A DNA stretch of 64,000 nt. It comes from Macrotis lagotis. Its lineage: Eukaryota; Chordata; Mammalia; Peramelemorphia; Peramelidae. Each line of letters starts with the position of its first letter. The first letter of the stretch is position 1. Shown one piece after another: positions 11,329 through 34,373 of the stretch. Position numbers and translations under genes: made by a program. The notes below the pieces were generated by a model. The model had not been told where the DNA came from. It ran no database searches and was given only the letters and a program-made list of their open reading frames with translations. The stretch covers positions 273,603,214 through 273,667,213 of the forward strand of contig NC_133662.1 of NCBI RefSeq assembly GCF_037893015.1. The letters are read 5' to 3'.

Positions 11329-13111
11329 ATGAGCATCTTTCAGAGGAAAAGATATATATTCAATGAAATAGAGATTTCCAAACTTTCCTGACAAGAGTTG
11401 AACAGAAAATGTGATTTTCAAATACAAGACTAAAGAGAAGCATAAAAAAGTAAAGATAGCAGGGAAATCATAAGGGATTTAATAAAGTTAAACTGTTTAC
11501 ATTCCTACATGGGAAAATGATATTGGTAACTCATAAGAGCTTTTTCATTATTAGGGCATTTATATAGATAAGAGAGGCAGAGACAGTGCACAAGAGTGAT
11601 TTGACTATTGAAGAGATGATATCTAAAAAAATTAAATTAAGGAATGAGAGAAATATGTAGTGGAGAGAAAGGGAAAGGAGAAGTAGATTTGAGTAAAAGA
11701 ATCCGGCAAAAAACCAACATATATTTACTCAATTGACTATAGAAATCTATCCTATAGGAAAGTAGAGGGAATAAGAGAAAGGGGAGGTGGGAGTAAAGGA
11801 GGGCAGATTGGGACAGAGGAGAGTCAGAAGCAAAACTTAAGAGAGAGGGTGAAAGGAGAGAATAGAATAAACAGAGAAAAGGATGTATAGAAATACAGCT
11901 AACAATATTAATTGTGAAAAATTTTTGAAGCAGATTTCTCTGATAAAAGTCTTATTTCTCAAATATATAAAGAACTGGGTCAAATTTGTAAAAATGAGAG
12001 TCATTTTCCAATTGATAAATGATCAAAAGATGTGAAGTTTTCAGGTGAAGTAATCAAAGCTATCTATAATTTTGAAAATGTGAATTAGCTTTGAAATATG
12101 AAAAAATACTCTAATGATTGGAGAAATGAAAATTAAAAGAATTCTGAGGTACTACCTTATACCTATTAGATTAGCTAATAGGACAGAAATGGAAAATGAC
12201 AATTGTTGGAGGGTATGGGGGGAAGTATTGTTGTGAAGAGTTGTGAAGTGATCCAGCCTTTCTGGAGAGCAATTTGGAACTATGTCCAAAGTGCAACAAA
12301 ACCTTGAATACCCTTTGATCTGCCAACACTACTACTAGATCTGTATTGTGAAAGAGATTTTAAAAAAAGCGAAAACCAAAAGGACCTGTTATGTACAAAA
12401 ATATTTGTAGCAGCTCTTTTCTGGTGGAAAAGAATTAAAAATTGAGGGAATGTCTATCAATTGGGGAATGACTAAACTAAAGTTTAGTGATTATGATAGA
12501 ATACTATGATGCTTTAAGAAATGATGAGAAGAATGCTCAGAAAAATTCTGGTCTTAGTGTACAAAGTAACCATATTGCCAGATGATCAACTAAGAATGAC
12601 TTAGCTATTCTTAGCTACACAGAAGCTCAAGACACTCTGAAGGACTTAAAAGATGAAAAATGCTATCCATCCCCAGTTGATGTTTGAATACATACTGAAA
12701 CATACTTTTAAAACTTTATTTTAGGGTTAATGTTAGTGTTATTTAAGGTTAGGATAGAGATTTAGTTGTTTTCTTTCTATATTTTCTTTCACAACATGCC
12801 TTAGGGAAATGTTTTGCATGACTACACATGTGTGGCCTTATAGAGAATTGCTTGACTTCTCAACAGGTGGGCAGTTGGAAGAGAGGGAGAGAGGGAGAGA
12901 ATTTGGAACTCAAGATTTTAAAAATAAGCATTGAAAATTGTTTTTATTTTGCTGGGGATAAAATGAAATACTAAATAAATTTACAGAAAGAAAAATATCA
13001 GCAGTTCCATGGGAGTGATATCTGAGATCTAAGGTTGGAGAATATGAAGTTGGGGTACCTTGAGAAAGCTAAAGTTGGACTCAATTCATGTTCCCATACA
13101 AGAAATTTATC

Positions 13112-14039
13112 CTGCAAAGACAATTTACAGATGAGGAAATCAAAGCGATCCATAGTCACATGAAATCACTACTTATTAGAGAAATGCAAATTAAAGTATC
13201 TCTGAGGTACCACTTCACACCTCTCAAACTGGCCAATATGATCAGAAAGGACAATGATCAATGTTGGAAGGGATGTGGGAAATCTGGAACACTAATACGT
13301 TGTTGGTGGAGCTGTGAACTCATCCAACCTTTCTGGAGAGCAATTTGGAATTATGGCCAAAGGACAACAAAAATGTGCATCCCCTTTGATCCAGCAATAC
13401 CACTACTGGGTCTGTATCCTGAAGAGATTGTGAAAAAGAGTCAAAACATCACTTGTACAAAGATATTCATAGCAGTCCTATTTGTGGTGGCAAAGAATTG
13501 GAAATTGAGTGAATGTCCATCAATTGGGGAATTACTGGACAAACTATGGTATATGTACATTAGGGAACACTATTGTTCTGTTAGAAACCAGGAGGGATGG
13601 GAATTCAGGGAAGCCTTGGAAGGATTTGCATGAACTGATGCTGAATGAGATACACAGAAACAGAAGAACATTGTACACCCTAACAGCAACATGGGGGTGA
13701 TCAGCTTTAATGGACTTGTTCAATCCAAAAGGGCAACAATTAGGCACAGTTTTGGGGAGAATACCATCTGTATCCAGATTAAGAATTGTGGAGTTTAAAC
13801 AAAGACCAGAAGATTACCTTTTAATTTTAAAAAAAGTTATTATGTAATTTTGCTATTTCATACTTTTTTTTTCCCCTCGAGGGTATAATTTCCCTCTCAT
13901 CACATTCAACTTAGATTACTGTATAGCATGGAAACAATGTAAAGACTAACAGACTGCCTTCTGTGGGGGGTGGAGGTGGGGAGGGAACAAGATTAGGGGA
14001 AAAATTGTAAAATTTAAAATAAATAAACTTTTTAAAAAT
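13112..14039 (+). mobile_element. 5'-truncated L1, young-looking 3' end
   Basis: It encodes the last ~165 residues of L1 ORF2p in one open frame (13112-13633): the texts CWKGCGKSGTL, CWWSCELIQPFW and KMCIPFDPAIPLLGL are the cysteine-rich C-terminal segment. A 3' UTR follows, ending aataaataaactttttaaaa. The flanks agaaatttatcc (13100-13111) and agaaatttaccc (14040-14051) form a 12-bp target-site duplication with one mismatch. It is severely 5'-truncated. Confidence 0.88.
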
Positions 14040-14410
14040 AGAAATTTACCCACGTGGTTCCAAATGCTGGGCTATTTAAAGTACTTATAGGACCAGTTTT
14101 GATGCTTTTATAACTATACTCATGCTTATAAACTCTCACAGCAAATCTGTTATAAAGGCAGACAAAGTGGAAGGTTGCCATTGAAATCTATTGTTATTAG
14201 ACTAATACTAAGGCATCTGAATTAATAAGCTACAACTGGGAAAGATCTTGCTATTTTGATCTAAATTTGTCACTCCATGATTTAAGCAAGAGTCAAATTA
14301 ATCCTCAATCTTCTCATGTATATTTGATTCAATTCCGGAAGTATTCCATTCTTTTAGAATGATAAGGGTATAAATAGATAAAGGTAGAGAAGCATGCTAA
14401 AGATGTGAAT

Positions 14411-14566
14411 CTTTTTTTTTTTATGTTTTTGCAAGGCAAATGGGGTTAAGTGGCTTGCCCAAGGCCACACAGCTAGGTAATTATTAAGTGTCTGAAACTG
14501 GATTTGAACCCAGGTACTCCTGACTCCAAGGCCAGTGCTTTATCCACTACGCCACCTAGCCGCCCC
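14411..14566 (-). mobile_element. WSINE1-type SINE
   Basis: A nearly consensus antisense copy runs from the T-run through gcaaggcaaatggggttaag to the head gccacctagccgcccc. Few differences from the copies at 21921 and 50364 suggest a recent subfamily. Confidence 0.92.
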
Positions 14567-16440
14567 ATTTCTTTTTCTTTTAAAGAATAGAATTTCAATA
14601 GTTGTTAGTGGAGAGTAGCAAATTATGAGCTATCTTTTACCTTAAATCTGATTTCCTTTAGTTTCTTAAGAGATATTCTCATTGTTTAAAGGGATTCTGA
14701 GAGCAGTAATCTATTTATGTCCACTTGAAAATAGTTAATAATTAAACATGTTTTACTATAGGCAACTTTTCATATAAGCTGTTTTTTATATATAAAGTGG
14801 GGTTAGTATATTTACACATCCTGTCCCAAATCTTTTGTTTGTTATAAAGCAAAATTATTTATGTAGTGTTGAATTTAGGAATGAAAAAGAATTTACTTCT
14901 ACCCAGAAATGAATACTAGTTATATTGTTATGATTTTTCATTATGCATCTATTACTATTACCAGTGTAAGGTTATAGTCAGTACTTGAGATCTAGGATAT
15001 GTGATCCTTGAGAACTGAATCCACCTAAAGCTGATTATTATTCTGAATCTGACTCCAGGTATGATGTGTGGTTAATACATAAGGTGTAAGATTTTCCATG
15101 GTAAGACCTTATAGTTTAGCTTCAGAGAATTACTGACCCCCCAATTCACCCCTGATATACAGGGAGAAGAGAGATGAACAGGATTGATCTTATGCATATA
15201 TTTAAAACAGCTTGAGCATTTAAAAGAACTGCTGAACATCCTTGATTAGTCCTGGCCAGACTTTCACTGCCTATCTCTTCAGGAACTAGTTGGACAACCT
15301 GGAAAATTTGGTTTCATTCCGAAAAAAAATTAGCAAGAATCCTTTGTTCTCAAGCTATAAGATCTAATTAACCTTAGCCTAATTGAAGTCTCACCCATGG
15401 AGAGGACTTTGCCTGGGACCTACCTGATCGGGACTCCCCAGCCACTGCTGACATAGATGTTGGTGCTCTCCTGAATTGGTGATGATTTCTCTTAATATTT
15501 ATGTTTATGTGGGCTTTGCTCTTCTTTTTATTATATTAGGACTTACTGGTTACTTTTGCTGTAAAACTGATTTATTTCTACATGTTTTATAATCACTTTA
15601 TTAAATATATTTTTTGTTTTGTTGGTGTGAACGTGTCACTTGTAGGAGCAAATTGAAACCAAAACTCATTAATCAAATATATGACCATCAAGGCATGCTG
15701 ATAAGGCAGTGATCCCATGGGGTTGACATTCATGAACTGCAGATGGAGTTTTCATGGGAAATCTTCAGAGAACGTTTGGCATGGCCTGAAGTAGGACACT
15801 CTGACTCACTTCCTCTTGGAGAGAAAATATCACAGCTGACTAACTTCAAGCCTAGATCAATGCAATTGGTTATCTATATAACTTTTACCTGGAATTGTCA
15901 TGAAATTAGGGATGCATTATTCCCTTTCTATGTAACCATGTCCTACAGCCCTCGTCTTTTATGGTAAATTTCCATCATTGTGTTGGGTAGTCAGTATTAA
16001 TGTAATAAATACATCTTTTAGTTTAATGCTGAACTACATCTGAATTACTATAGTGAAATGCAGTTGGTCTAGAATTTTGGTCCTTTCTATATCCCAAACA
16101 ACCAAGTAATTATTTATTGAGTCTTGCCATCTGTCTTTTACTAGTTTTTTATTCCTTTGAAAGATAAGGTCCTTTAATTACTTATAATGGTATGGAGATA
16201 ATTAGGCAAATCCTGAAAAGACTTATGAAACCAGGATATAATTTTGCTATTTCATGGCAGTTAATGTCATCATGGTCTGAGTTCTGTGTGAATGAAAAGA
16301 ATAGCAGCCCACTTAGTTATCTCAAGAGAAAAATGGCTTGTGATCTATCTTATGAATGGAGACATCCACATTTCCCAGGGGCTAATCATTTCAACATGGC
16401 TAGAAGTTGAAAATCCTTTATTATAAATAATTTACTTGAG

Positions 16441-16472
<32 letters not shown>

Positions 16473-17150
16473 ACAGTTGATCCTTCACTGTATTTATATG
16501 TCCCATCCTGGAACTATTGTTACAACTGAAGGTAATCTGGCAAATTCTTTTTGTTTTAGAGTTCATCTTCTTATAAAAATGTTCCATTGTTAATTCTTTA
16601 GCAGAATTTCATATTCTGAATGGTGTAATGAATAATGCCAGGTATAAAAATTAGGTTCTGATTTTCAGTTTGCATCTGAGTTTCTTGGGTATATCAATGT
16701 GGTAAGTGACTAACCTAGAATTAAATCCTCTGGTCTAAAAGTTTCCATATTTGATTTTCTAGTAATAGAGACATAAGGTTTAAGCTAACTTTCATTATTT
16801 GACTTGCGAATTAGCAAAGTAAATTTAAAATGACATTAAGACCAATTTTTGTAAGAGATTTTTTTTTAAGCAGAGAAGAGGTTCTCTTTAAGTGACCTGA
16901 ACCAGAGAAACCAGTCACCTGGAAATTGCTGAGACCACACCTAAATCAGATGGCTGTATCAGATGTTCCCAGAGAACTTCACTATATGAGATGAGATTTG
17001 TTTGAAATTGATAATCTCAATCATTCATTTACTGTTTACTTTTTCTTTGTGCCTTTTAGCTATAATGTCTCCTTATCCAAATTTAGCTCTTCACCACAAC
17101 CCCCATCTGGCAGGGAAAGGCATGTCCCCATTGAGCTCATTCATAAGGCT
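14567..17150. other. No gene or clear repeat recognised; possible poly(A) signal
   Basis: This AT-rich stretch holds only short open frames without family resemblance. A (TA)n tract lies at about 16440-16467. On the minus strand AATAAA occurs at 16417-16422, about 890 bases past the zinc-finger stop codon. It could end that transcript, but nothing else supports it. Confidence 0.5.
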
Positions 17151-17154
17151 TCGT

Positions 17155-17306
17155 TTCAATATGAATCCTCTGCTGTAAAGTAAGACAATCTCTGGCTGAA
17201 AGTCTTCCCACACTGAGTCCACAACATGGTTTGTACCCAGAATGATTTTTCTGCTAAGCAGCTCTGTACTCCATTTGAATGACTTTCCTCATTCACTACA
17301 GTGATA
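17155..17306 (-). pseudogene. Two decayed C2H2 fingers beyond the stop codon
   Basis: Directly after the TAG at 17310-17312 the same frame reads EYHCSE, a stop where the second Cys would be, then GKSFKWSTELL, a recognisable finger. A second remnant follows, QCGKTFSQRLS. After a shift it continues QQRIHIETKPYE. The array therefore once held at least 18 fingers, and the end now lies outside the coding sequence. Confidence 0.8.
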
Positions 17307-17309
17307 TTC

Positions 17310-28748
<11,439 letters not shown>

Positions 28749-29424
28749 TCCCTCGGAGTCCAGGCTCCCTGCGGGGCCCGGCCTGGGTCCCGGGTCCCGG
28801 GGGCAGAAGTCGTGGCCTTGTCTTCCTGGGGGGCTAACGGGGGAGGGTCCCCCGGGCCCTGTCCTCGCGGGGAGGCAGACCCTCCTCGGCTGGCTCTCTG
28901 CTGTGGCCCTCCGGGGCGTCAGCGCCTCGGGGGCTCCTGGGTCGGGTCTCCCCCCCAACTAACACGGACTGTCTGGGCCACAGCTCGGTCTGGGGTGCTG
29001 GAAGCCCGGGCTCGGGGATGGGCGGGGGCGAGGCCTGGGCTGGGGTCCGAGTCGGGACCGCTCTGTGCCCAGGGGAGGCCGGGCCGGGGGGCCTGGGGGC
29101 GGAAAGGCGGGAGCTGGGGGGGACCCCCGGGTCCCGGAGGGGGCGCAAGGCAGGGAGCCCGGCCCGGTGGAGGGTCTGGAGTGCGGGGCATGGGGGGGCC
29201 GGGGGGGGGGGGGGCCGCCGCGGGGCCTGCGCGGGGAGGCGGGGGAGGGGCGGCCGCGGCTCCCAGAGTTCCCCCTTGGAGCCGCCCGCCCCGGGGGGCG
29301 TCCCGGCCCCGCCCCGGGCCTGGCAGCGCCGCTTCCGCCCGAGACTCCGCCCCCGCAGCGCGGGCCCCGGGGCCTGGGGTGGGGGCGGCGGCAGCAGAGG
29401 ACCCCGGCCCGGCCCGGCCCCGGC

Positions 29425-29542
29425 CCCGGCCCCGGCCCGGCCCGGCCCCGCAGAGCCGCTCCCTCCGGGAGGGCCGAGGCTGACCCGGCCCCGGCCCGGC
29501 CCGGCCCCGCAGAGCCGCTCCCTCCGGGAGGGCCGAGGCTGG
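29425..29542. repeat. 59-bp tandem duplication in the CpG island
   Basis: Two adjacent copies, spaced by 59 bp, share the block cagagccgctccctccggga (starting at 29451 and 29510) and the following gggccgaggct. They appear identical over about 50 bases. The unit contains the palindrome ccctccgggaggg. Nearly perfect identity suggests a recent duplication. Confidence 0.9.
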
Positions 29543-29654
29543 CCCGGCTGGCAGGCGGCGGTGCCAGCGGAGGTCCGTGGCGGTCGCTGCGGCCCGGCCG
29601 GCCGCGACCGTGTGTTCTTTGGCCGCTCATTCAGGCCCGAGTCCCAGTCAGTTT

Positions 29655-30340
29655 TTAACCTCCATCTCCGTAGACCATCATCAAAGGTGATTTGTATTCT
29701 ATTAGGATCTGGAAACGATGCTTTTAATAGTTCTAGGTTTCAACTTTTCAGGTTCATGGACAGCTGCACAGTCTTTGTAAAGGTATCATGACCCTTGAGA
29801 AGAGGTGTATTCCCTTCGGTTTTCATCCAGTTCTCGCCAGATCTCTGTCCTAGCAAGGTTATCCGAAATTCCATTAATTCCATTAACTTATTATTTATTT
29901 TTGGTTCATTTATCCAGTTCCAAGAGGGGAGGATTAAAGTCTGCTATTATTTACTACTGCCCATCACCATCAAATCATTTAAGTTTTCTTTGAAAAATTT
30001 AGAAGCTTTAGTGTTTGGTGCAGGGTTGTTACTGTTTCTTTGCCTATGATAGATACCAGATAACAAAATGTAGTTCCCTTATCTCTTTAAATCAAATTGT
30101 TTAGCCAACTTCACTGAGATCATAATTGCTGTCTCCTGCCTTTTTATTTATCAACCGATCCATACTTGATTCTCCAATTCTCTATTTTACCTCTCTTTCT
30201 TGGAAACAACATCTTGTTGAATTCTCATTTTTAACCCATTCTGCTGTCTGATCCCATTCACATTCAAAGTCATAATTACTATTTGTGACTTTTTACTATT
30301 TTTCTTCTCAGTTTCTCTTTTTGCCCCATCTCGCATTAGT
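29655..30340 (-). mobile_element. L1 ORF2 endonuclease region, antisense
   Basis: The reverse complement reads like the L1 endonuclease region at 46480-46960, including the antisense of NVNGIR at about 30240 (gatcccattcacattcaaag). It directly borders the CpG island, upstream of the zinc-finger promoter and in the same orientation as the gene. It is broken. Confidence 0.65.
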
Positions 30341-30344
30341 GTAT

Positions 30345-30650
30345 GGGCAGTTAGTTGGAGCAGCAGATAGAGCAGCAACTCTGGAGTCAGGAGAACCAGA
30401 GTTTAAGAATCTGAGTTCAAATTTGACCTCACAAACTTGATACTAAACTGTGTAACCTTAGACAAGTCACTTAACCCAGATTGGCTCCAGTTATTCAGAC
30501 TCCTATTTGGACCTAGATGGATTCAGAGGGGAAAGTGAGGCTGGTGGCATATCACAGCAGCTCCTCACTCAAATCCTATTCATGTGCTTGTCATTGTATC
30601 ATCTCCCTGATGTTATAGTTTTCTTTGAGACTGAAGGACCCTCATCTTGG
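30345..30650 (+). mobile_element. Mar4-type SINE
   Basis: The head ggcagttagttggagcagca is followed by aggggaaagtgaggctggtg and a tail tttctttgagactgaaggac. It is diverged but complete, and is followed by poly(C) tracts at 30660-30690. Confidence 0.83.
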
Positions 30651-30730
30651 TTAGTTTATCCCCCCCCCCTTATTCCTAATCCCCCCCCCCCTTTTTTTCC
30701 TCTCCCTCCACCCACTATACATGCTTTTTT

Positions 30731-30843
30731 TTTTTTGGTAGGTTTTTTGCAAGGCAATGGGGTTAAGTGGCTTGCCCAAGGCCACATAACTAGGTAATTA
30801 TTAAGTGATTTGAACTTAGGTCCTCCTGACTCCAAGGCAGCCC
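30731..30843 (-). mobile_element. WSINE-type SINE, partial
   Basis: The T-run and the core gcaaggcaatggggttaagt are present. The copy lacks part of the middle and ends at ccaaggcagccc, so the head is missing. Confidence 0.8.
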
Positions 30844-31590
30844 AAAATCTTTCTAGTCTATCCTCAGGTTACTCACTTCTCTAAAAGTTCAGAAGATTTC
30901 TAAACCCCTTTAAATGAACACTTTGTTTCCTCTTCAACTCAAATGAGAGTAGGATTCTAAAATTACCAGCCCTCTACCCCTACCTGTTTCCTCTGTATTA
31001 GTTCTTCTCTCACACCCTGTTTTTATGAGATAATCACTCCTTTTTACCTTTTCCTAGCCAATGCTGCATTTTTAGAATCATTCCATCACATATAACTCAA
31101 CTACAACTTTTCTTTCAAACTATATTAGTAATAAGAGTTTTAAGAATACTGATAACATTTTCATATATCATAAATAAGCAGGTTTTTTTTTTATTGGTTT
31201 CTTATTACTCTTTAATGATGTCCTTATATTTCTTCTGGATCTTTTATAACAAAATTTCCAACAAGTTCTGGTCTTTTTGTTACAAATACCTGAAAGTCTT
31301 TCAATCCATCAAAAATCTATTTTTTTAATCAGGATTATACTCAATTTTCCTAGATAAGCTGCCCCTCTTCTGCTCAAAGATATTAGTTGTTTTTAAGTAG
31401 GCCAGAACTGGCCATGATAGTCTTTTCTTTTATGTAGGACCAACTGACATAAATAACCTTCTGGGACTGTATGGGAGAACCCTGAATTGTGGGGCTCCAT
31501 TTTGATTAAACTCCTGTATATAGAACTAAGCAATTCTAAAACTGAATTAACAGTGACACTGCATTCTTTTCACTCTCATTTAGCATGGGA

Positions 31591-31752
31591 CTTTTTTTTA
31601 GGGTTTTTTTTTTTTTGCAAGGCAAATGGGGTTAAGTGGCTTGCCCAAGGCCACACAGCTAGGTAATTCTTAAGTGTCTGAGATCAGATTTGAACCCAGG
31701 TACTCCTGACTCCAAGACCGGTGCCTTATCCACTACGCCACCTAGCCGCCCC
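31591..31752 (-). mobile_element. WSINE1-type SINE
   Basis: A consensus-like antisense copy runs from a T-run to gccacctagccgcccc. It sits at the 3' edge of the next L1. Confidence 0.9.
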
Positions 31753-32405
31753 TGAGAAATCATATCCTTAAGGAAGAAAAATAAAGTATAAGAGATAGCA
31801 AAATTATATAATAAGATAACTTTTTTTTAAAAATTAAAGGTAATAGTTTTTGGTCTTTGTTTAAAATCCACAATTCTTTCTCTGGATACAGATGGTATTC
31901 TCCTCAAAATTGTGCCTAATTGCTGCACTTTTGGATTGAACAAGTCCATTAAGGTTGATCATCACCCCAATGTTGCTGTTAGGGTGTACAATGTTTTTCT
32001 GGTTCTGTTTATCTCATTCAGCATCAGTTCATGCAAATCTTTCCAGGCTTCCCTGAATTCCCATCCCTCCTGGTTTCTAATAGAACAGTAGTGTTCCCTA
32101 ATGTACATATACCATAGTTTGTCCAGTCATTCCCCAAATGATGGACATTCACTCAATTTCCAATTCTTTGCCACCACAAATAGGGCTGCTATGAATATTT
32201 TTGTACAAGTGATGTTTTTATTGCTTTTTATGATCTCTTCAGGATATAGACCCAGTAGTGGTATTGCTGGATCAGAGGGGATGCACATTTTTGTTGTCCT
32301 TTGGTCATAATTCCAAATTTCTCTCCAGAAAGGTTGGATGAGTCCACAGCTCCATCACCAATGTATCAAGATTTCCCATATCCCTTCCAATACTGACATG
32401 ATCTT
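31753..32405 (-). mobile_element. 5'-truncated L1, antisense
   Basis: The 3' UTR text agaaatcatatccttaagga also occurs at 42955. Inward it gives the antisense ORF2 C-terminus (tccaattctttgccaccaca, tctccagaaaggttggatga). It is similar in sequence to the 42798-47340 element, so it belongs to the same L1 subfamily. Confidence 0.88.
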
Positions 32406-33744
32406 CTTTGAAAGGAAGGACAGTACCTACTATGTATTTTCCTTTCCTGTCCTGTAATGGACAGATTGGCTTTGGCAACCATTATTCTGCTGTTCTTTCT
32501 TGCCTACAATTGCCATATTCACCACTGCTGAGTGATTTTCTAGTTAACACTTTAATTATTGGTGACTAGGGGCCAATTTATGATTTTAGAAATCATATGC
32601 TGAATAAAGTAGATGCTCAAATACTTGAGCTCAAAGGTGGGTGCCTGGAAGAATGGTAAAACAGAGGCATAAATAGAGAAGGCAGGAGGAGGCGACTACT
32701 ATTGCAATCCTTAAGTCCTATGTATGAAGCATAGATCTCTTACACTAGAATAAGTGATCTTAGATCTTCTATACACCCAGAAAATACTGTATTCTTTTTG
32801 TGAAATAATTATCACTATTGGAAGCACAGAGAAAAGACTCTGATCATGCAAAGCTTACTAATATCTCCTTAGGTATACATCTCATAGGAGAAATTTGTAT
32901 GGATTCATGTTAGCTCCCTTGATATTTACAATTATGATTTAATAACAAGCCTGTAAATTTCCAAGTTTATATTTTTCCTAAATAGTTACTTTAGGCACAG
33001 AGGTGCTTTTATTTCTTCTCTTTTCATAATTGTTCCTTTCCAAACTTGTATCTCTCTTCTTTGCCCTGCTGTCCCTTCAGTCCGCTTCTCACTAAATACT
33101 ACAGCTGGAAAACTGTCCTAAAGTCATCCTATCTAATCCCTTCATTTTAGTGCTAAAGAAACTGAGTGCCAGAAGGATGGGAATGTGCTCAAAACCACAC
33201 AGCCCTTGTGCCTTTTCCATCTTTTTTTAATTTCCTTTCATTCTTGAGCTTGATTCTAGCATTGGAAACTTTAAAAAATTGCAGATATCCAGATGTGAAA
33301 GGCGATTTCAATGATAAAATAAATGTTACTGATTTTTATACTCAGTTCTATCATGAAAATCTCCTTCTGTTTCTGCCCCTCCCTCTTTTTCCAGAACTGG
33401 CTCAGGCCCTAGCTATTTGTTCATTAGATCAAAAACTTCTTGTAAGGAACCTTGGGAGATCATAGAAATTCAATGGGTTCATTTTTTTAAGTTTGTAAAT
33501 TGAGGTCAACTGTAAAGGAAGCTGAGCTCAGGAAGCATCCTAAGTCTGACATAAATGATCTCTTTTTTTATTCTCAGTAAAAAGAGTCTTTTCTGTAAAA
33601 CTAGGAAACTTGCCCTAATTACTTTATAAGATCTTTGAAACTGCTTTGTGAGCTTGTCTGTTAAACCACAAGCCCCCAGGGGACAGAACTGTTTCTTAAT
33701 ATTCTATTTCTCCTTTTGCCTCCACTTGCATCTGCTGACATGAA
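32406..33744. other. No gene recognised
   Basis: Apart from a degraded MIR-like tail at about 33110-33210 (a damaged version of gaaactgagtgccagaagga), I see no repeat, exon or RNA gene. The open frame of 99 codons at 33166 starts inside that MIR remnant and resembles no family I know. Confidence 0.5.
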
Positions 33745-33972
33745 TATCTTGTTTTTATTGTTATTTAGTCAATTAGTCTTGTGATCTTGACACCATTTGG
33801 GATTTTCTTGGCAAAGATACTGTAGTGGTTGGTCCTCCAGTTCATTTTGCAATGAGGAAACTGAGGCAAACAGGGATAAGTGGCTAACCTAGGGTCGCAC
33901 AGCTAGCAAGAGTCTGAGTCAAGATTTGAACTCAGATCTTTCTGACTCCAGGCCTAGCACTCTATACACTGT
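33745..33972 (-). mobile_element. SINE1/Mar1-type SINE, antisense
   Basis: The texts atttgggattttcttggcaa, tgaggaaactgaggcaaaca, gtcgcacagctagcaagagt and gactccaggcctagcactct follow the order of the long-tailed marsupial SINE in reverse. Confidence 0.85.
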
Positions 33973-33990
33973 ACTTGTGTGATTCATTTC

Positions 33991-34140
33991 TTCTTAGTTT
34001 TTTTTGCTAGGCAATGGGGTTAAGTGGCTTGCCCAAGGCCACACAGCTAGGTAATTATTAAGTGTCTGAGACTGGATTTGAACCCAGGTACTCGTGACTC
34101 CAGGACCAGTGCTTTACCCACTGTGCCACCTAGACTCCCC
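33991..34140 (-). mobile_element. WSINE-type SINE
   Basis: The target-site duplication gtgattcatttct (33978-33990) and gtgactcatttct (34141-34153) frames an antisense copy with an intact core. Confidence 0.9.
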
Positions 34141-34293
34141 GTGACTCATTTCTGGAGCTAACTTAGTCCTCTTTCCTTTGATTATAGGCCTAGTCCAATT
34201 TTTACCTTGTGAGAAAATAATTCAATTATCAGAATTATGAGGAAACATTATTGTATTATTTGAATTCAGTCTTGTGTGGCTGGGATGCTGGAC

Positions 34294-34294
<1 letters not shown>

Positions 34295-34359
<65 letters not shown>

Positions 34360-34373
34360 CCCCTCCCTCCCTC
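34295..34373. repeat. (CT)n microsatellite with C-rich end
   Basis: About 31 CT units are followed by a run of C and CCCT repeats. Confidence 0.97.

Larger units (their letters stand above)
9395..12985 (+). mobile_element. HAL1-type / ORF2-deleted L1, old
   Basis: The order is a 5' UTR of about 1 kb, an ORF1 remnant starting with gctgggaaaatgagtaac at about 10398, a coiled-coil region (10400-10880), and an RRM/C-terminal region (11000-11500). From about 11920 the sequence passes straight into the last part of L1 ORF2 (gataaaagtcttatttctca) and an L1-like 3' UTR. Endonuclease and reverse transcriptase are missing. ORF1 has many stops and shifts. The 5' UTR is interrupted at 10021-10178 by an inverted copy of part of ORF1. 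I treat the whole span as one deleted element, but two adjacent elements joined at about 11920 is possible. Confidence 0.6.
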
